From: Halodesulfovibrio sp.
Lineage (GTDB): Bacteria > Desulfobacterota > Desulfovibrionia > Desulfovibrionales > Desulfovibrionaceae
NCBI RefSeq assembly: GCF_025210605.1
Contig: NZ_JAOARI010000017.1
Location: forward strand, 124,001 to 188,000
DNA length: 64,000 bases
Direction of reading: 5' to 3'
The first letter of the stretch is position 1. Each line of letters begins with the position of its first letter. The notes beneath the pieces were generated by a model. It did not search any database and was not told where the DNA came from. It worked only from the letters and a program-made list of their open reading frames with translations. Shown piece by piece: positions 54,313-63,759 of this stretch. The position numbers and the translations under genes were made by a program.

Positions 54313-55611
54313 ATGATAAATATTTATTCCATCAGCCTTGGCTGTCCGAAAAACAGAGTCGACAGCGAATGGCTTTTAGGTGCTGTGAGTGAACAAGTTA
54401 CGCCGGTTGAAGCACCTGAAGAAGCAGACCTTGTTTTAATTAACACCTGTGGCTTTATTCAGCCTGCCATTGAAGAATCCGTTCAGACTATCCTTCAAGC
54501 TGTTGCCGATGTTGAACACATGGCAGCAGGCAAACGCCCGCTGATTGCTGTTGTCGGCTGTCTTGTAGGTCGCTTTGGTGAAAACGACCTTGCTTCTGAA
54601 ATTCCTGAAGTTGATCTGTGGTTGACCAATACACAAATGGACGAATGGCCGGAAATGATTGCTAAGGCAATGAAACTTCCGCTCATTAAAGACCCATTGC
54701 GTATTATCTCAACTGGTCCATCGTATGCATATTTAAAAATCAGTGACGGCTGTAACCACAAATGTGCATTCTGTACTATACCGTCTATCCGCGGAGACTT
54801 ACGTACAACTCCTGCCGAGACAGTCGTCCGTGATGCGAAACATGCACTGGATCACGGTGTAAAAGAGCTGATTTTTGTCGCACAGGATGTTACAGCATAC
54901 GGAAGAGAACTGGGGCTCAAGCACGGTTTGCGGGAACTTCTGGATAAAATTTTACCGCTTGATGGACTTGAGCGATTACGCCTCATGTATTTGTACCCTG
55001 CTGGACTTTCCACAGAGTTTCTCAAATATCTCCGCGATGCCGGTAAACCTTTTGTGCCGTACTTTGATGTACCTATTCAGCATGCTCATCCTGATGTTCT
55101 TTCCAGAATGGGACGCCCGTTTGCCCGCAATCCGCGAGAAGTTATTGACCGCATACGGGACGTGTTTCCGGAAGCTGCCATTCGTACCAGTCTTATAGTC
55201 GGCTATCCTGGTGAAACAGAGGAACAGTGGGAATACCTGCGAGATTTCATCATTGAGACCCGTTTCCATCACCTCGGTATTTTCTCATATCAGGCTGAAG
55301 AAGGCACTCCTGCGGCAGCTATGGAAAATCAGATTGATGATGTAGAAAAAGAGTGGCGACGCGATGCGCTTATGGAAATCCAAGGCGACATCAGCGAGGA
55401 TATTTTAGAGCAATATGAAGGGCAGCGAATGGACATTCTTGTCGACAGCGAACACGACGAATGGCCGGGTCTGCACGTTGGGCGCACTTGGTTCCAAGCA
55501 CCGGAAGTGGACGGCATTACCTATGTAAGTGGTCCGGGTGTTGAACCTGGAAACATGGTCGAAGCAGAAATCGTAGAAACACGCGATTATGACCTTGTCG
55601 CCCTTGCATAA
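54313..55611 (+). CDS. rimO: Ribosomal protein S12 methylthiotransferase
   Basis: This 432-residue radical-SAM enzyme puts a methylthio group on an Asp of ribosomal protein S12. The N-terminal UPF0004 domain binds one [4Fe-4S] cluster with C11, C46 and C83; the radical-SAM cluster ligands are C147, C151 and C154 in GCNHKCAFCTIPSIRG. A C-terminal TRAM domain (about 370-432) follows. The RimO-type short sequence SLGCPKNRVDSEWLLG distinguishes it from MiaB. It is in front of rpsA but separated by a 200-nt leader, so it probably has its own transcript. Confidence 0.93.
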   Translation: MINIYSISLGCPKNRVDSEWLLGAVSEQVTPVEAPEEADLVLINTCGFIQPAIEESVQTILQAVADVEHMAAGKRPLIAVVGCLVGRFGENDLASEIPEVDLWLTNTQMDEWPEMIAKAMKLPLIKDPLRIISTGPSYAYLKISDGCNHKCAFCTIPSIRGDLRTTPAETVVRDAKHALDHGVKELIFVAQDVTAYGRELGLKHGLRELLDKILPLDGLERLRLMYLYPAGLSTEFLKYLRDAGKPFVPYFDVPIQHAHPDVLSRMGRPFARNPREVIDRIRDVFPEAAIRTSLIVGYPGETEEQWEYLRDFIIETRFHHLGIFSYQAEEGTPAAAMENQIDDVEKEWRRDALMEIQGDISEDILEQYEGQRMDILVDSEHDEWPGLHVGRTWFQAPEVDGITYVSGPGVEPGNMVEAEIVETRDYDLVALA

Positions 55612-55819
55612 TGCGCTGAAGCCTTTTTTGAGATGTTTTTTCGCAAAATAGAGTCTACTATACGAAAAACATACGCAAAACGGGCGAACTAAGGAATTAT
55701 CAAAGGTAAAATCCTGATATTCACAGCATTTTCTGTTGAGTTCTCAACGGTAATTTGCTAACTGTTCGCATCTCACTTTCCAAGTGGGAAAAATTTTTTT
55801 GTTGGTTGGAGGATTCTTT

Positions 55820-57532
55820 ATGGAAACCATGGAAAATAACTCACTCGAAGCTGAAATGAGCTTTGAGGCTGCTCTTGAAGATTACCTTAGCTCCGATTTT
55901 GGTGAGCTTGATGAAGGTTCAATCGTTAAGGGCGAAATCGTTCGCGTGGACAATGACTACGTTCTCGTTGACGTAAACTTTAAGTCAGAAGGTCAGATCC
56001 CTGCTTCCGAGTTTGCAGATGCAGACGGCGCAGTAAGCGTTGGCGTAGGGGACAAGGTGGATGTTTTCGTTGTTCGCAAGAACGAAATGGAAGGCACCAT
56101 CACCCTGTCCTTTGAAAAAGCAAAACGCATGCAGATGTTCGACCAGCTCGAAGAAGTTCAGGAAAAGAACTCCGTCGTTACTGGCCGCATCGTTCGTCGT
56201 ATCAAAGGTGGCTACACAGTCGACCTCGGTGGCATTGAAGCATTCCTTCCTGGCTCCCACGTTGATCTGCGCCCAGTGCCAGACATGGACGCACTCGTGA
56301 ACGAAGAGTTTGAATTCCGTGTACTGAAGATCAATCGTCGTCGTAGCAACGTTATCGTTTCTCGCCGTGTACTTCTCGAAGAAGAACGCGATTCCAAACG
56401 TCAGGACCTTCTCCTCACTCTTGATGAGGGTCAGATTGTTACTGGTAAAGCGAAAAACATCACCGAATACGGTGTATTCGTTGACCTCGGCGGTCTCGAT
56501 GGTCTCTTGCATATCACTGATATGTCCTGGAAACGTATCCGCCATCCAAAAGAGCTGGTACAGCTTGGTCAGGAACTCGAGCTTAAAATTCTCAGCTTCG
56601 ACAAAGAGAACCAGAAAGTATCTCTTGGTCTCAAACAGCTTGTTGAAGATCCTTGGCAGGACATCACTGCTAAATTCCCTGAAGGTCAGCGTCTCAGCGG
56701 CAAGGTTACTAACCTCGTTGATTACGGTGCATTCGTGGAACTCGAGCCAGGCGTTGAAGGTCTCGTACACATTTCCGAAATGTCATGGACCCGTAAACTC
56801 CGTCACCCATCCCAGATGGTACGTGTAGGCGACGAAGTTGAAGTTGTTATCCTCGGCGTAGACGAAGATAAAAAACGCATCTCCCTCGGCATGAAACAAG
56901 TTAAGCCGAACCCATGGGAAATCGTTGCTGAAAAATACCCTGAAGGTACTATCCTTGAAGGTGTTATCAAGAACATCACCGAATTCGGTATGTTCATCGG
57001 TATCGAAGATGGCATTGACGGCCTGATTCACGTATCCGACATTTCTTGGACCAAAAAGATCCGTCACCCTAACGAACTCTTCCAGGTTGGCGACACTGTA
57101 CAGGCAAAAGTTCTTACAGTAGATCAGGGCAGCGAAAAATTCACCCTCGGTGTTAAACAGCTTTCCGAAGATCCATGGTCTAAAGTTCCTTCCAACTACC
57201 CTAACGGTACCATCGTTGAAGGTGTTGTAACTAACATCACTGACTTCGGTCTCTTCGTTGAAGTAGAAGAAGGCATTGAAGGTCTCGTTCACGTTTCTGA
57301 AATCTCTCAGAAAAAAGTGAAATCTCCTTCTGAAATGTTCAAAGAAGGCGTAACTATCAAAGCTAAAGTTATCCACGTTAGCGCTGAAGAACGTCGTCTC
57401 GGACTTTCCATCAAGCAACTTCAAGAACAAGAAGATCGCAAAAAGCCTCGTGAATTCCGTTCCGGCGGTTCCGATGGTGGTCAGCAGACCCTCGGCGATA
57501 TCTTCAAGCAGCTTGAGGATGCAGGCGAATAA
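55820..57532 (+). CDS. rpsA: 30S ribosomal protein S1
   Basis: This 570-residue protein has six S1 RNA-binding repeats of about 70 residues (from about residue 30 to 545), each with the pattern G-x-V-x-x-(I/V)-x-(D/E)-(F/Y)-G-x-F-(V/I) and a final HVSE/HISD type motif. It binds mRNA on the 30S subunit and is essential for initiation on structured messages. ATG 55820 has GGAGG upstream. Codon use is strongly biased (CGT, CTC, GGT), as expected for a highly expressed gene. The leader before it (55612-55819) contains an inverted repeat at about 55633-55672 that might serve in autoregulation. sppA overlaps its 3' end by 14 nt. Confidence 0.96.
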   Translation: METMENNSLEAEMSFEAALEDYLSSDFGELDEGSIVKGEIVRVDNDYVLVDVNFKSEGQIPASEFADADGAVSVGVGDKVDVFVVRKNEMEGTITLSFEKAKRMQMFDQLEEVQEKNSVVTGRIVRRIKGGYTVDLGGIEAFLPGSHVDLRPVPDMDALVNEEFEFRVLKINRRRSNVIVSRRVLLEEERDSKRQDLLLTLDEGQIVTGKAKNITEYGVFVDLGGLDGLLHITDMSWKRIRHPKELVQLGQELELKILSFDKENQKVSLGLKQLVEDPWQDITAKFPEGQRLSGKVTNLVDYGAFVELEPGVEGLVHISEMSWTRKLRHPSQMVRVGDEVEVVILGVDEDKKRISLGMKQVKPNPWEIVAEKYPEGTILEGVIKNITEFGMFIGIEDGIDGLIHVSDISWTKKIRHPNELFQVGDTVQAKVLTVDQGSEKFTLGVKQLSEDPWSKVPSNYPNGTIVEGVVTNITDFGLFVEVEEGIEGLVHVSEISQKKVKSPSEMFKEGVTIKAKVIHVSAEERRLGLSIKQLQEQEDRKKPREFRSGGSDGGQQTLGDIFKQLEDAGE

Positions 57533-58421
57533 GCCTAAGTTCTCGCAGAAGCATCCGCTTCTGTTTGGCATAATGCTAATTATTGCCGCAGTAGCCCTGT
57601 TCGCAGGCGCTACTGCGGCTTTACGCGTTACGAAAGGCAATGACATGCCGTACTTCACGCAGGAAAAATTCGGCGTGATTAATGTTAACGGCTTTATTGC
57701 AGATTCACGCAAAGTTTCCGACTGGGCATGCACCCTCCGTAATGATGATTCCATCAAAGGTGTCGTTGTACGCATCAACTCACCGGGTGGCGGTGTCGCA
57801 GCTTCACAGGAAATGTATTACGCTATCAAACGCCTTGCTAAAGTTAAGCCGGTTGTCGTTTCTATGGGCACAGTGGCAGCTTCCGGCGGGTACTACATAG
57901 CAGCAGCCGGACACAAAATTATTGCAAATCCGGCTACCCTCACCGGCTCTATCGGTGTAAAGATGGAGCTTCCCAATTTCAAAGGGCTGATGCAAAAAAT
58001 CGGCGTTTCCTATCTCTCACTTACAAGCGGCAAACTTAAAGCAGCCGGTAGTCCTTTCCAGACAATGACCAAGGAAGAACGAGATTACCTGCAAGCTATT
58101 ATTATGGATATGTACAACCAGTTCATTGATGTAATAGTAGAAGGTCGCCAAATGGAACGCGAAAAGATTTTGCCATATGCTGATGGTCGCGCCATGACAG
58201 GGCAACAAGCCTTCAAGCTTGGTTTTGTTGATATGCTGGGTGACAGAGAAACAGCGTATATGGAACTGGCAAAACTTTGTGACCTTGACCAGCCCCTCCC
58301 ACTTGAAGAAGGTCCTAAAAAAGAACAAAGCCTTCTGAAAGAACTGCTCTCCTCTGTTCTCGACCTTGCACCAGTTAACACCGTGCGGGAACAGAACTCT
58401 ATCCAGCTTCTGTATAATTAA
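57519..58421 (+). CDS. sppA: Signal peptide peptidase SppA
   Basis: This 300-residue inner-membrane serine protease degrades leftover signal peptides. It has one N-terminal membrane anchor (about 13-34) and a ClpP-like domain. The likely catalytic pair is S122 in VAASGGYY and K174 in TSGKLKAAGSP, 52 residues apart as in Bacillus SppA. It is the short single-domain type rather than the double-length E. coli type. ATG 57519 lies inside the end of rpsA in another frame and so translation is likely coupled to rpsA. Confidence 0.9.
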   Translation: MQANKPKFSQKHPLLFGIMLIIAAVALFAGATAALRVTKGNDMPYFTQEKFGVINVNGFIADSRKVSDWACTLRNDDSIKGVVVRINSPGGGVAASQEMYYAIKRLAKVKPVVVSMGTVAASGGYYIAAAGHKIIANPATLTGSIGVKMELPNFKGLMQKIGVSYLSLTSGKLKAAGSPFQTMTKEERDYLQAIIMDMYNQFIDVIVEGRQMEREKILPYADGRAMTGQQAFKLGFVDMLGDRETAYMELAKLCDLDQPLPLEEGPKKEQSLLKELLSSVLDLAPVNTVREQNSIQLLYN

Positions 58422-58493
58422 GCCTCTGTGCTAGTCTCCGCGGCTGCCTCCATGCTATAGAAAGGAGTGCAACTCGACTTTTGGAGGCTCTTT

Positions 58494-59996
58494 ATGAATA
58501 TTCGCTCCAGCGGCGTACTCTTACATATTACCTCACTTCCTTCGCGGTTCGGCATTGGTGACCTAGGTCCTGCTGCGTATGATTTTGCGGACTTTCTCCG
58601 ATCTCACGGACAACTTTACTGGCAATTTCTGCCAACAACTCCCACCACAGAAATAATGGGGAATTCCCCGTATGCCAGCTGGTCTGCATTTGCAGGTAAC
58701 CCGCTGTTTATCAGTCCTGAAATGATGGTCGAAGATGGTATCATCACATGGGAAGAAGTACGAGACGCTCCGCAGGGACATGAAGGGCATGTTAACTACG
58801 GCGCAGTGGAAATCTACAAAGCTCACCTTCTGCGGCTTGCCTATGCACGAAAACAAAAATCACTCAACACCTGCCCACGATTCGCAGTTTTCAAAGAAAA
58901 CCATGCTCACTGGCTGCGGGACTATGCACGCTTCGTTACCATCATGGATGAATATCCGGGGAAAATCTGGAGCCAATGGCCTGATCCCCTAAAATACCGT
59001 GAAAGAGATGCGCTTATCCAATGGGATCATGCCCATCGAGATGCCATTGAGTACGAAGAGTACGTTCAATATATTTTCTTCTCACAGTGGCGCAGGCTGC
59101 GTTTATACTGCAATAGAAACGGGTTGAACCTCATTGGCGATATTCCGATCTATGTTACCCACCACAGCGCAGATGTGTGGACATCTCCACATTTATTTAA
59201 ATTGGATGGCAACGGTGAGCCTACGCATGTTGGTGGAGTTCCACCGGACTATTTCAGTGCCACAGGGCAACGTTGGGGAAATCCTGTCTTTAATTGGGAC
59301 GCCATGCGGCATGAAAACTTCGAGTGGTGGGTACGGCGCATGCGTCATAATATCGCGCTCGTAGATAAAATTAGGCTCGATCACTTCCGTGGCTTTGCTG
59401 GCTATTGGGAAATCCCTGCATCAGAGACAACTGCCATCAACGGACGCTGGATTGATGCACCGGGAATGGAACTGTTTAGGATTTTCACCCTCCGCCTAGG
59501 CATACTGCCTATCATTGCCGAGGACTTAGGAGTAATCACGGCAGATGTACGCGAACTCAAGCAACAATTCAGTTTACCGGGTATGAAAATACTACAATTC
59601 GGATTCGGCGGTGACCTTACCCAAAACCCTGATACACCATTCCACCATGAGCCTCATTGTGTGCTCTATACAGGCACACATGACAACTCGACGGTAAAAG
59701 GTTGGTACGCAACCGAAGCTGGAGACCAAGGTCGAAATAATCTGCACGAGTTTGTTGGACAATGTACAGACATCGACAATGTCCACATCACGTTTTTACG
59801 CCTCGCCATGCAGAGTGTTGCCAACACCGTTATATTCCCCGTTCAGGACATTATCGGTCTGGACAATGCAGCTAGGATGAACACACCATCAACGGCAAAT
59901 GGCAATTGGGAGTGGCGTATGACCAAAGACCAACAGCACCACCCTATGTTCAGAAAACTATCACAGCTTACAGGATTATTTGGACGCTGGACATAA
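58494..59996 (+). CDS. malQ: 4-alpha-glucanotransferase
   Basis: This 500-residue family 77 glycoside hydrolase (amylomaltase) rearranges alpha-1,4-glucans in glycogen or maltodextrin use. Signatures: the opening RSSGVLLHITSLPSRFGIGDLG, the nucleophile Asp in IRLDHFRGF, the acid/base Glu in IIAEDLGVI, and the transition-state Asp in YTGTHDNSTV. ATG 58494 has GGAGG upstream. It is 73 nt before the PFK-2/FBPase-2-like gene, with which it may form an operon. Confidence 0.93.
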   Translation: MNIRSSGVLLHITSLPSRFGIGDLGPAAYDFADFLRSHGQLYWQFLPTTPTTEIMGNSPYASWSAFAGNPLFISPEMMVEDGIITWEEVRDAPQGHEGHVNYGAVEIYKAHLLRLAYARKQKSLNTCPRFAVFKENHAHWLRDYARFVTIMDEYPGKIWSQWPDPLKYRERDALIQWDHAHRDAIEYEEYVQYIFFSQWRRLRLYCNRNGLNLIGDIPIYVTHHSADVWTSPHLFKLDGNGEPTHVGGVPPDYFSATGQRWGNPVFNWDAMRHENFEWWVRRMRHNIALVDKIRLDHFRGFAGYWEIPASETTAINGRWIDAPGMELFRIFTLRLGILPIIAEDLGVITADVRELKQQFSLPGMKILQFGFGGDLTQNPDTPFHHEPHCVLYTGTHDNSTVKGWYATEAGDQGRNNLHEFVGQCTDIDNVHITFLRLAMQSVANTVIFPVQDIIGLDNAARMNTPSTANGNWEWRMTKDQQHHPMFRKLSQLTGLFGRWT

Positions 59997-60069
59997 CAGA
60001 CAGGAAAAGAGAAACTATCCGCGATACACAGCACTGGCTCTATGCCAGAATGCACATGCCGGAGGAAGA

Positions 60070-61293
60070 ATGCATAAGCTTTATATTGGGATGGTAGGTC
60101 TGCCTGCACGCGGTAAAACAACTGTCGCTGCTAAAATCCTTGATGGTCTTTCCAAAGAAGGAATCCGCACAGAAATTTTTAATAACGGAGATATCCGCCG
60201 CGAACAAATCGGCGCAAAATCTTCCGAACCTGATTTTTATTGTCCAACAAATCAGGCAGGGCGCGCTGCCCGCGAAGAAATCGCCGTCACCAATATGAAC
60301 CGTGCCACAGATTTTTTACAGAACGGTGGTAACGTAGCTATTCTGGATGCAACCAACGTCAGCAGGCATCGCCGCCTTATTATTGAGCGACTGGCGATCT
60401 ACCCTATTCTCTGGATTGAGTGCATCAACAACGACGAAGAGCTGGTGGAAGCATCCATTGTACGAAAAACAAAACTTCCTGAATTTGCTAAGCTTTCAGA
60501 AGAACAAGCCTGCATGAGCTTTAAAGAGCGCATTAAGTATTACGAGCATATTTACTCACCGCTGCTTGATGAGAAAATGTGGGTTGTTATAGACTCTCTG
60601 CACAACCTTATCCTCAATGAAAACGTTCCAAGCGGAGTGCCTTTCTACGCAAACATCCGTGATATTTTGGTATCGGACTGGGTTCGCAACTTGTATCTCG
60701 CCCGTCACGGTCAAACAGAATACAACGTAATGGATCGAATAGGTGGTGATTCTTCCCTGACAAAACTTGGTCACAAGCAGGCAAGCTGCCTTGGCGAATA
60801 CTTTAAGGGAAATGAAATTAATTACGTATTTACAAGCATGAAGCGGCGTTCAAAACAGACCGCACAATACGTGGTTGACCAAATGAAGAATTGCACCGTA
60901 ATCCCGCTTCCTGAATTCGACGAAATTGATGCGGGAGTATGCGAAGACATGATGTATTCAGAAATTAAGGAACAATATCCAGATATTGCGCGTGATCGCT
61001 CCTATGACAAATACGGGTATATTTATCCCAAAGGTGAAGGATATATTACGCTCAAAGAGCGGGTAGACCGTGGTTTACAGAAAGCCCTGTTCCTTTCCGG
61101 CAATGCAGAACGTGTCCTCATTGTAGGACACCAAGCCATTAACCGCATGATTCTGTCCCACTTCCTGTTCCGAAGGCAAGCAGATGTACCCTATATTCTG
61201 GTGCCGCAAAATTCGCTGTTCCACATCATCTCCACACAGCAAAAGAAACTATTTGAACTTGTTAAGTTCATGGATGTAGATTTAGGCAACTAA
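60070..61293 (+). CDS. Bifunctional 6-phosphofructo-2-kinase/fructose-2,6-bisphosphatase-like protein
   Basis: This 407-residue protein joins a P-loop kinase domain (about 1-200; Walker A GLPARGKT at 10-17, GDIRREQIG, and ILDATNVSRHRR) to a histidine phosphatase domain (about 205-407; catalytic H213 in ARHGQTEYN, second His H354 in IVGHQAINR, and a Glu in PEFDEIDAG). That is the order of eukaryotic PFKFB enzymes, which make and break the glycolytic regulator fructose 2,6-bisphosphate. Bacterial homologues occur in some Desulfovibrio-like and Bacteroidetes genomes but their substrate is not settled. ATG 60070 has GGAGGAAG directly upstream. Its place after malQ suggests a link to glycogen or sugar metabolism. 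Confidence 0.87.
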   Translation: MHKLYIGMVGLPARGKTTVAAKILDGLSKEGIRTEIFNNGDIRREQIGAKSSEPDFYCPTNQAGRAAREEIAVTNMNRATDFLQNGGNVAILDATNVSRHRRLIIERLAIYPILWIECINNDEELVEASIVRKTKLPEFAKLSEEQACMSFKERIKYYEHIYSPLLDEKMWVVIDSLHNLILNENVPSGVPFYANIRDILVSDWVRNLYLARHGQTEYNVMDRIGGDSSLTKLGHKQASCLGEYFKGNEINYVFTSMKRRSKQTAQYVVDQMKNCTVIPLPEFDEIDAGVCEDMMYSEIKEQYPDIARDRSYDKYGYIYPKGEGYITLKERVDRGLQKALFLSGNAERVLIVGHQAINRMILSHFLFRRQADVPYILVPQNSLFHIISTQQKKLFELVKFMDVDLGN

Positions 61294-61295
61294 AT

Positions 61296-61328
61296 AAAAA
61301 GAGGATTCTATATAGAGTCCTCTTTTTT
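61296..61328 (+). terminator. Terminator of the malQ unit
   Basis: A 15-bp stem with one G-U pair (61296-61310 with 61313-61327) and a T-run. Confidence 0.85.
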
Positions 61329-61637
61329 CACATATTGCTGCAACCACGCCTCTTAATTACAACAAAACATTCGTTATAGTATACCAAAATGTTATTTAAT
61401 ACTATGTTATAACGTAAATAACTGCGCAAAGTTTCCTTGTAAACCCATTTTACAATTCCATATCTAACTCTACAAAAGTAGAGCAGGCACACACTTCAGG
61501 GCTAGACAATACGTTATAAAAGTCACCATCAATTCATTCTTTTTTATCGGTTGCAAATTGCCAAAGCATAACTAATTCAGTAGATGAATAGTAGAACTGC
61601 CCGTTCTAAACGTAATCGCCGTAACATGGAATTGTAT
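61329..61637. other. Intergenic region before mutL
   Basis: AT-rich; no gene or strong structure is seen. It should hold the mutL promoter. Confidence 0.4.
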
Positions 61638-63686
61638 ATGACACAGCAAACTGAAATTAGACGCAATATTAAAGTCTTACCGACCGACCTTCGCAACCAG
61701 ATTGCGGCAGGCGAAGTTGTCGAACGTCCAGCCTCCGTCGTCAAAGAACTTGTAGAAAACAGCATTGATGCCGGTGCAACACACATCGATATAACCATCG
61801 AAGAAGGTGGACAAAACCTTATTCAAGTGCGCGACAACGGGCACGGCATCCCACAGAACGAGCTGGAAATGGCAGTAACCCGCCATGCAACGAGCAAGGT
61901 CGCCAACCTAAAAGAACTCATCAATATCGGCAGCTACGGCTTCCGTGGTGAAGCGCTCCCTTCTATTGCCTCTGTCTCTACTTTCAGTATGACATCCGCT
62001 CCCGTGGCATCGTCACCCAATACTCCGGCAGATGCCTTCTTTATTCAGGTAGAGCACGGAACCATCGTCAGCCAAGGTCCAGCAGCGTTGCATCAAGGCA
62101 CTGTGGTTGAAATTCGAGACCTGTTTGCCAATATTCCTGCACGACTCAAATTTTTAAAAACCAAAAATACCGAAACGAAACGTTGTCAGGAATTACTGTC
62201 CCGTCTTGCTTTGGCGCGTCCTGACATTGGTTTCACCTTTACCAACAACGGACGAGAAGTCTGGCGTTTTCCGCAGAATCAATCCCTTCGTGACCGTTTA
62301 GCAGTCCTGTGGCCACCGGCTATTACCGACGATCTACTGCCTCTTGAACACACGCGATCCGAATATACCGTTCGCGGTCTCACAGGGCATCCTAAAAAAG
62401 CACAGCGCCGTGCTGACCGTATGCTCTTTTGGGTAAACGGACGTTCCGTAAACGACAGACTTCTTATGCGCGCAGCGCGCGACGGATATAAGGGGCGTCT
62501 TATCAGCAAGGAATATCCTCAAATAGCGTTGTTCCTTGAAATGTCACCAGATCTTGTCGATGCCAACGTGCATCCGGCAAAAAATGAAGTCCGTTTTCAA
62601 GATGAAAACAGCGTCTATCTTTCAGTTCGGAAGGCAATAGAGCACGCACTGGAGAATATTACAGAGCTGAGTCAGACAGAAGCGACTGAGGATCCTTTTT
62701 CATCTCCCGCGCCACAAGCCCCTGAAGCCATACAAACCAGTATAAATCTGGAAACACCAGCACCGAAACCCGCTGGTTTCTGGGGAGCAGCAGACGATGA
62801 AAGCGTCATCGGAAACAATTCATCTACAGAAGTCTCCGGCTACGAAACAGAAGTAATGCCGACTTCTCATGCTGCGTCTAGCTCAATTTCATCTGCACAC
62901 GCTGATTTTGCAGACGTCACCATCGATTTTACACCGTCACAGCAACGTGCGGAAACACCATACACACCTGCCATGGCAGTTGAGGAGCCGCCGTCACCAA
63001 CAGCAAGCCAAGGTGACCTCTCTCTTGCGCCGCAAGCATATTCTGCTTCAAGTACTGACCATGCCACAACAGTTGAATCGCAAGTTGTGCATGAGGAAGC
63101 TATAAATCACACAGAGGGAAACAGTACGGCTATCATTGGTGATCTTACGTATCTCGGGCAGCTGGCAGACACATACCTCATCATTCGGCAACGGGATGAA
63201 AAGCTTGTGCTGCTTGACCAGCATGCAGTGCATGAACGAATTTTATTTGAACGTATTAAACGTGATGCATCACAAGGACATTCACAGCTTCTTGCCCTGC
63301 CGATAAACCTCACGCTGCATCCTTCGGAATCAAGTAGACTGCAAGAAATGTGGGGCGATCTCGAAACAATCGGTTTCTCTCTTGATACAGCTGGGGAAAC
63401 CGCTGTGCGCGTCAAAGGAATTCCGACAGCACTAGACACGGCTGAAGCCAAAGAATTCTTACGTGAAATTCTTTCCGGACAAATAAGTTCAATGGAAGAC
63501 TTATGGGCTATGATGTCCTGCAAAAGTGCTATTAAAGCCGGACAAAAACTTACATCTGACGAAGCAGCCGGACTTATCGCTCAATGGCTGAAAACACCGG
63601 ATCGTACCTATTGCCCGCATGGACGTCCGGCAGTACTCCAGTTCACCATTAATGATCTGGAAAAGATGTTTAAACGCAAAGGGTAA
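61638..63686 (+). CDS. mutL: DNA mismatch repair protein MutL (endonuclease type)
   Basis: This 682-residue GHKL ATPase links MutS to downstream repair. N-terminal motifs are ENSIDAGA (motif I, with the catalytic Glu), DNGHGI, TRHATSK and GFRGEALPSI. A long low-complexity linker (about 355-490) joins it to the C-terminal dimerisation domain. There the metal-binding motif DQHA-x2-E-x4-E (in LLDQHAVHERILFE) and CPHGRP are present, so it is the nicking type of MutL found in bacteria without MutH. The start is uncertain: ATG 61638 gives the standard MutL N-terminus, but ATG 61626 and an earlier in-frame ATG lack good sites too. Confidence 0.93.
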   Translation: MTQQTEIRRNIKVLPTDLRNQIAAGEVVERPASVVKELVENSIDAGATHIDITIEEGGQNLIQVRDNGHGIPQNELEMAVTRHATSKVANLKELINIGSYGFRGEALPSIASVSTFSMTSAPVASSPNTPADAFFIQVEHGTIVSQGPAALHQGTVVEIRDLFANIPARLKFLKTKNTETKRCQELLSRLALARPDIGFTFTNNGREVWRFPQNQSLRDRLAVLWPPAITDDLLPLEHTRSEYTVRGLTGHPKKAQRRADRMLFWVNGRSVNDRLLMRAARDGYKGRLISKEYPQIALFLEMSPDLVDANVHPAKNEVRFQDENSVYLSVRKAIEHALENITELSQTEATEDPFSSPAPQAPEAIQTSINLETPAPKPAGFWGAADDESVIGNNSSTEVSGYETEVMPTSHAASSSISSAHADFADVTIDFTPSQQRAETPYTPAMAVEEPPSPTASQGDLSLAPQAYSASSTDHATTVESQVVHEEAINHTEGNSTAIIGDLTYLGQLADTYLIIRQRDEKLVLLDQHAVHERILFERIKRDASQGHSQLLALPINLTLHPSESSRLQEMWGDLETIGFSLDTAGETAVRVKGIPTALDTAEAKEFLREILSGQISSMEDLWAMMSCKSAIKAGQKLTSDEAAGLIAQWLKTPDRTYCPHGRPAVLQFTINDLEKMFKRKG

Positions 63687-63730
63687 CATCTCCCCGTCTA
63701 TCTAATATTCCTTTATCAAAAATAACACTG

Positions 63731-63759
63731 GAGCAGCCTGAAACAGGCTGCTCTTTTTT
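63731..63759 (+). terminator. Terminator of mutL
   Basis: A perfect 10-bp stem (63731-63740 with 63744-63753) with an AAA loop and a run of six T. The remaining 63760-64000 shows no gene. Confidence 0.9.

Noticed and set aside
56783..57778. Long reverse open frame opposite rpsA and sppA
   Set aside because: It mirrors the S1 repeats and has no features of its own.
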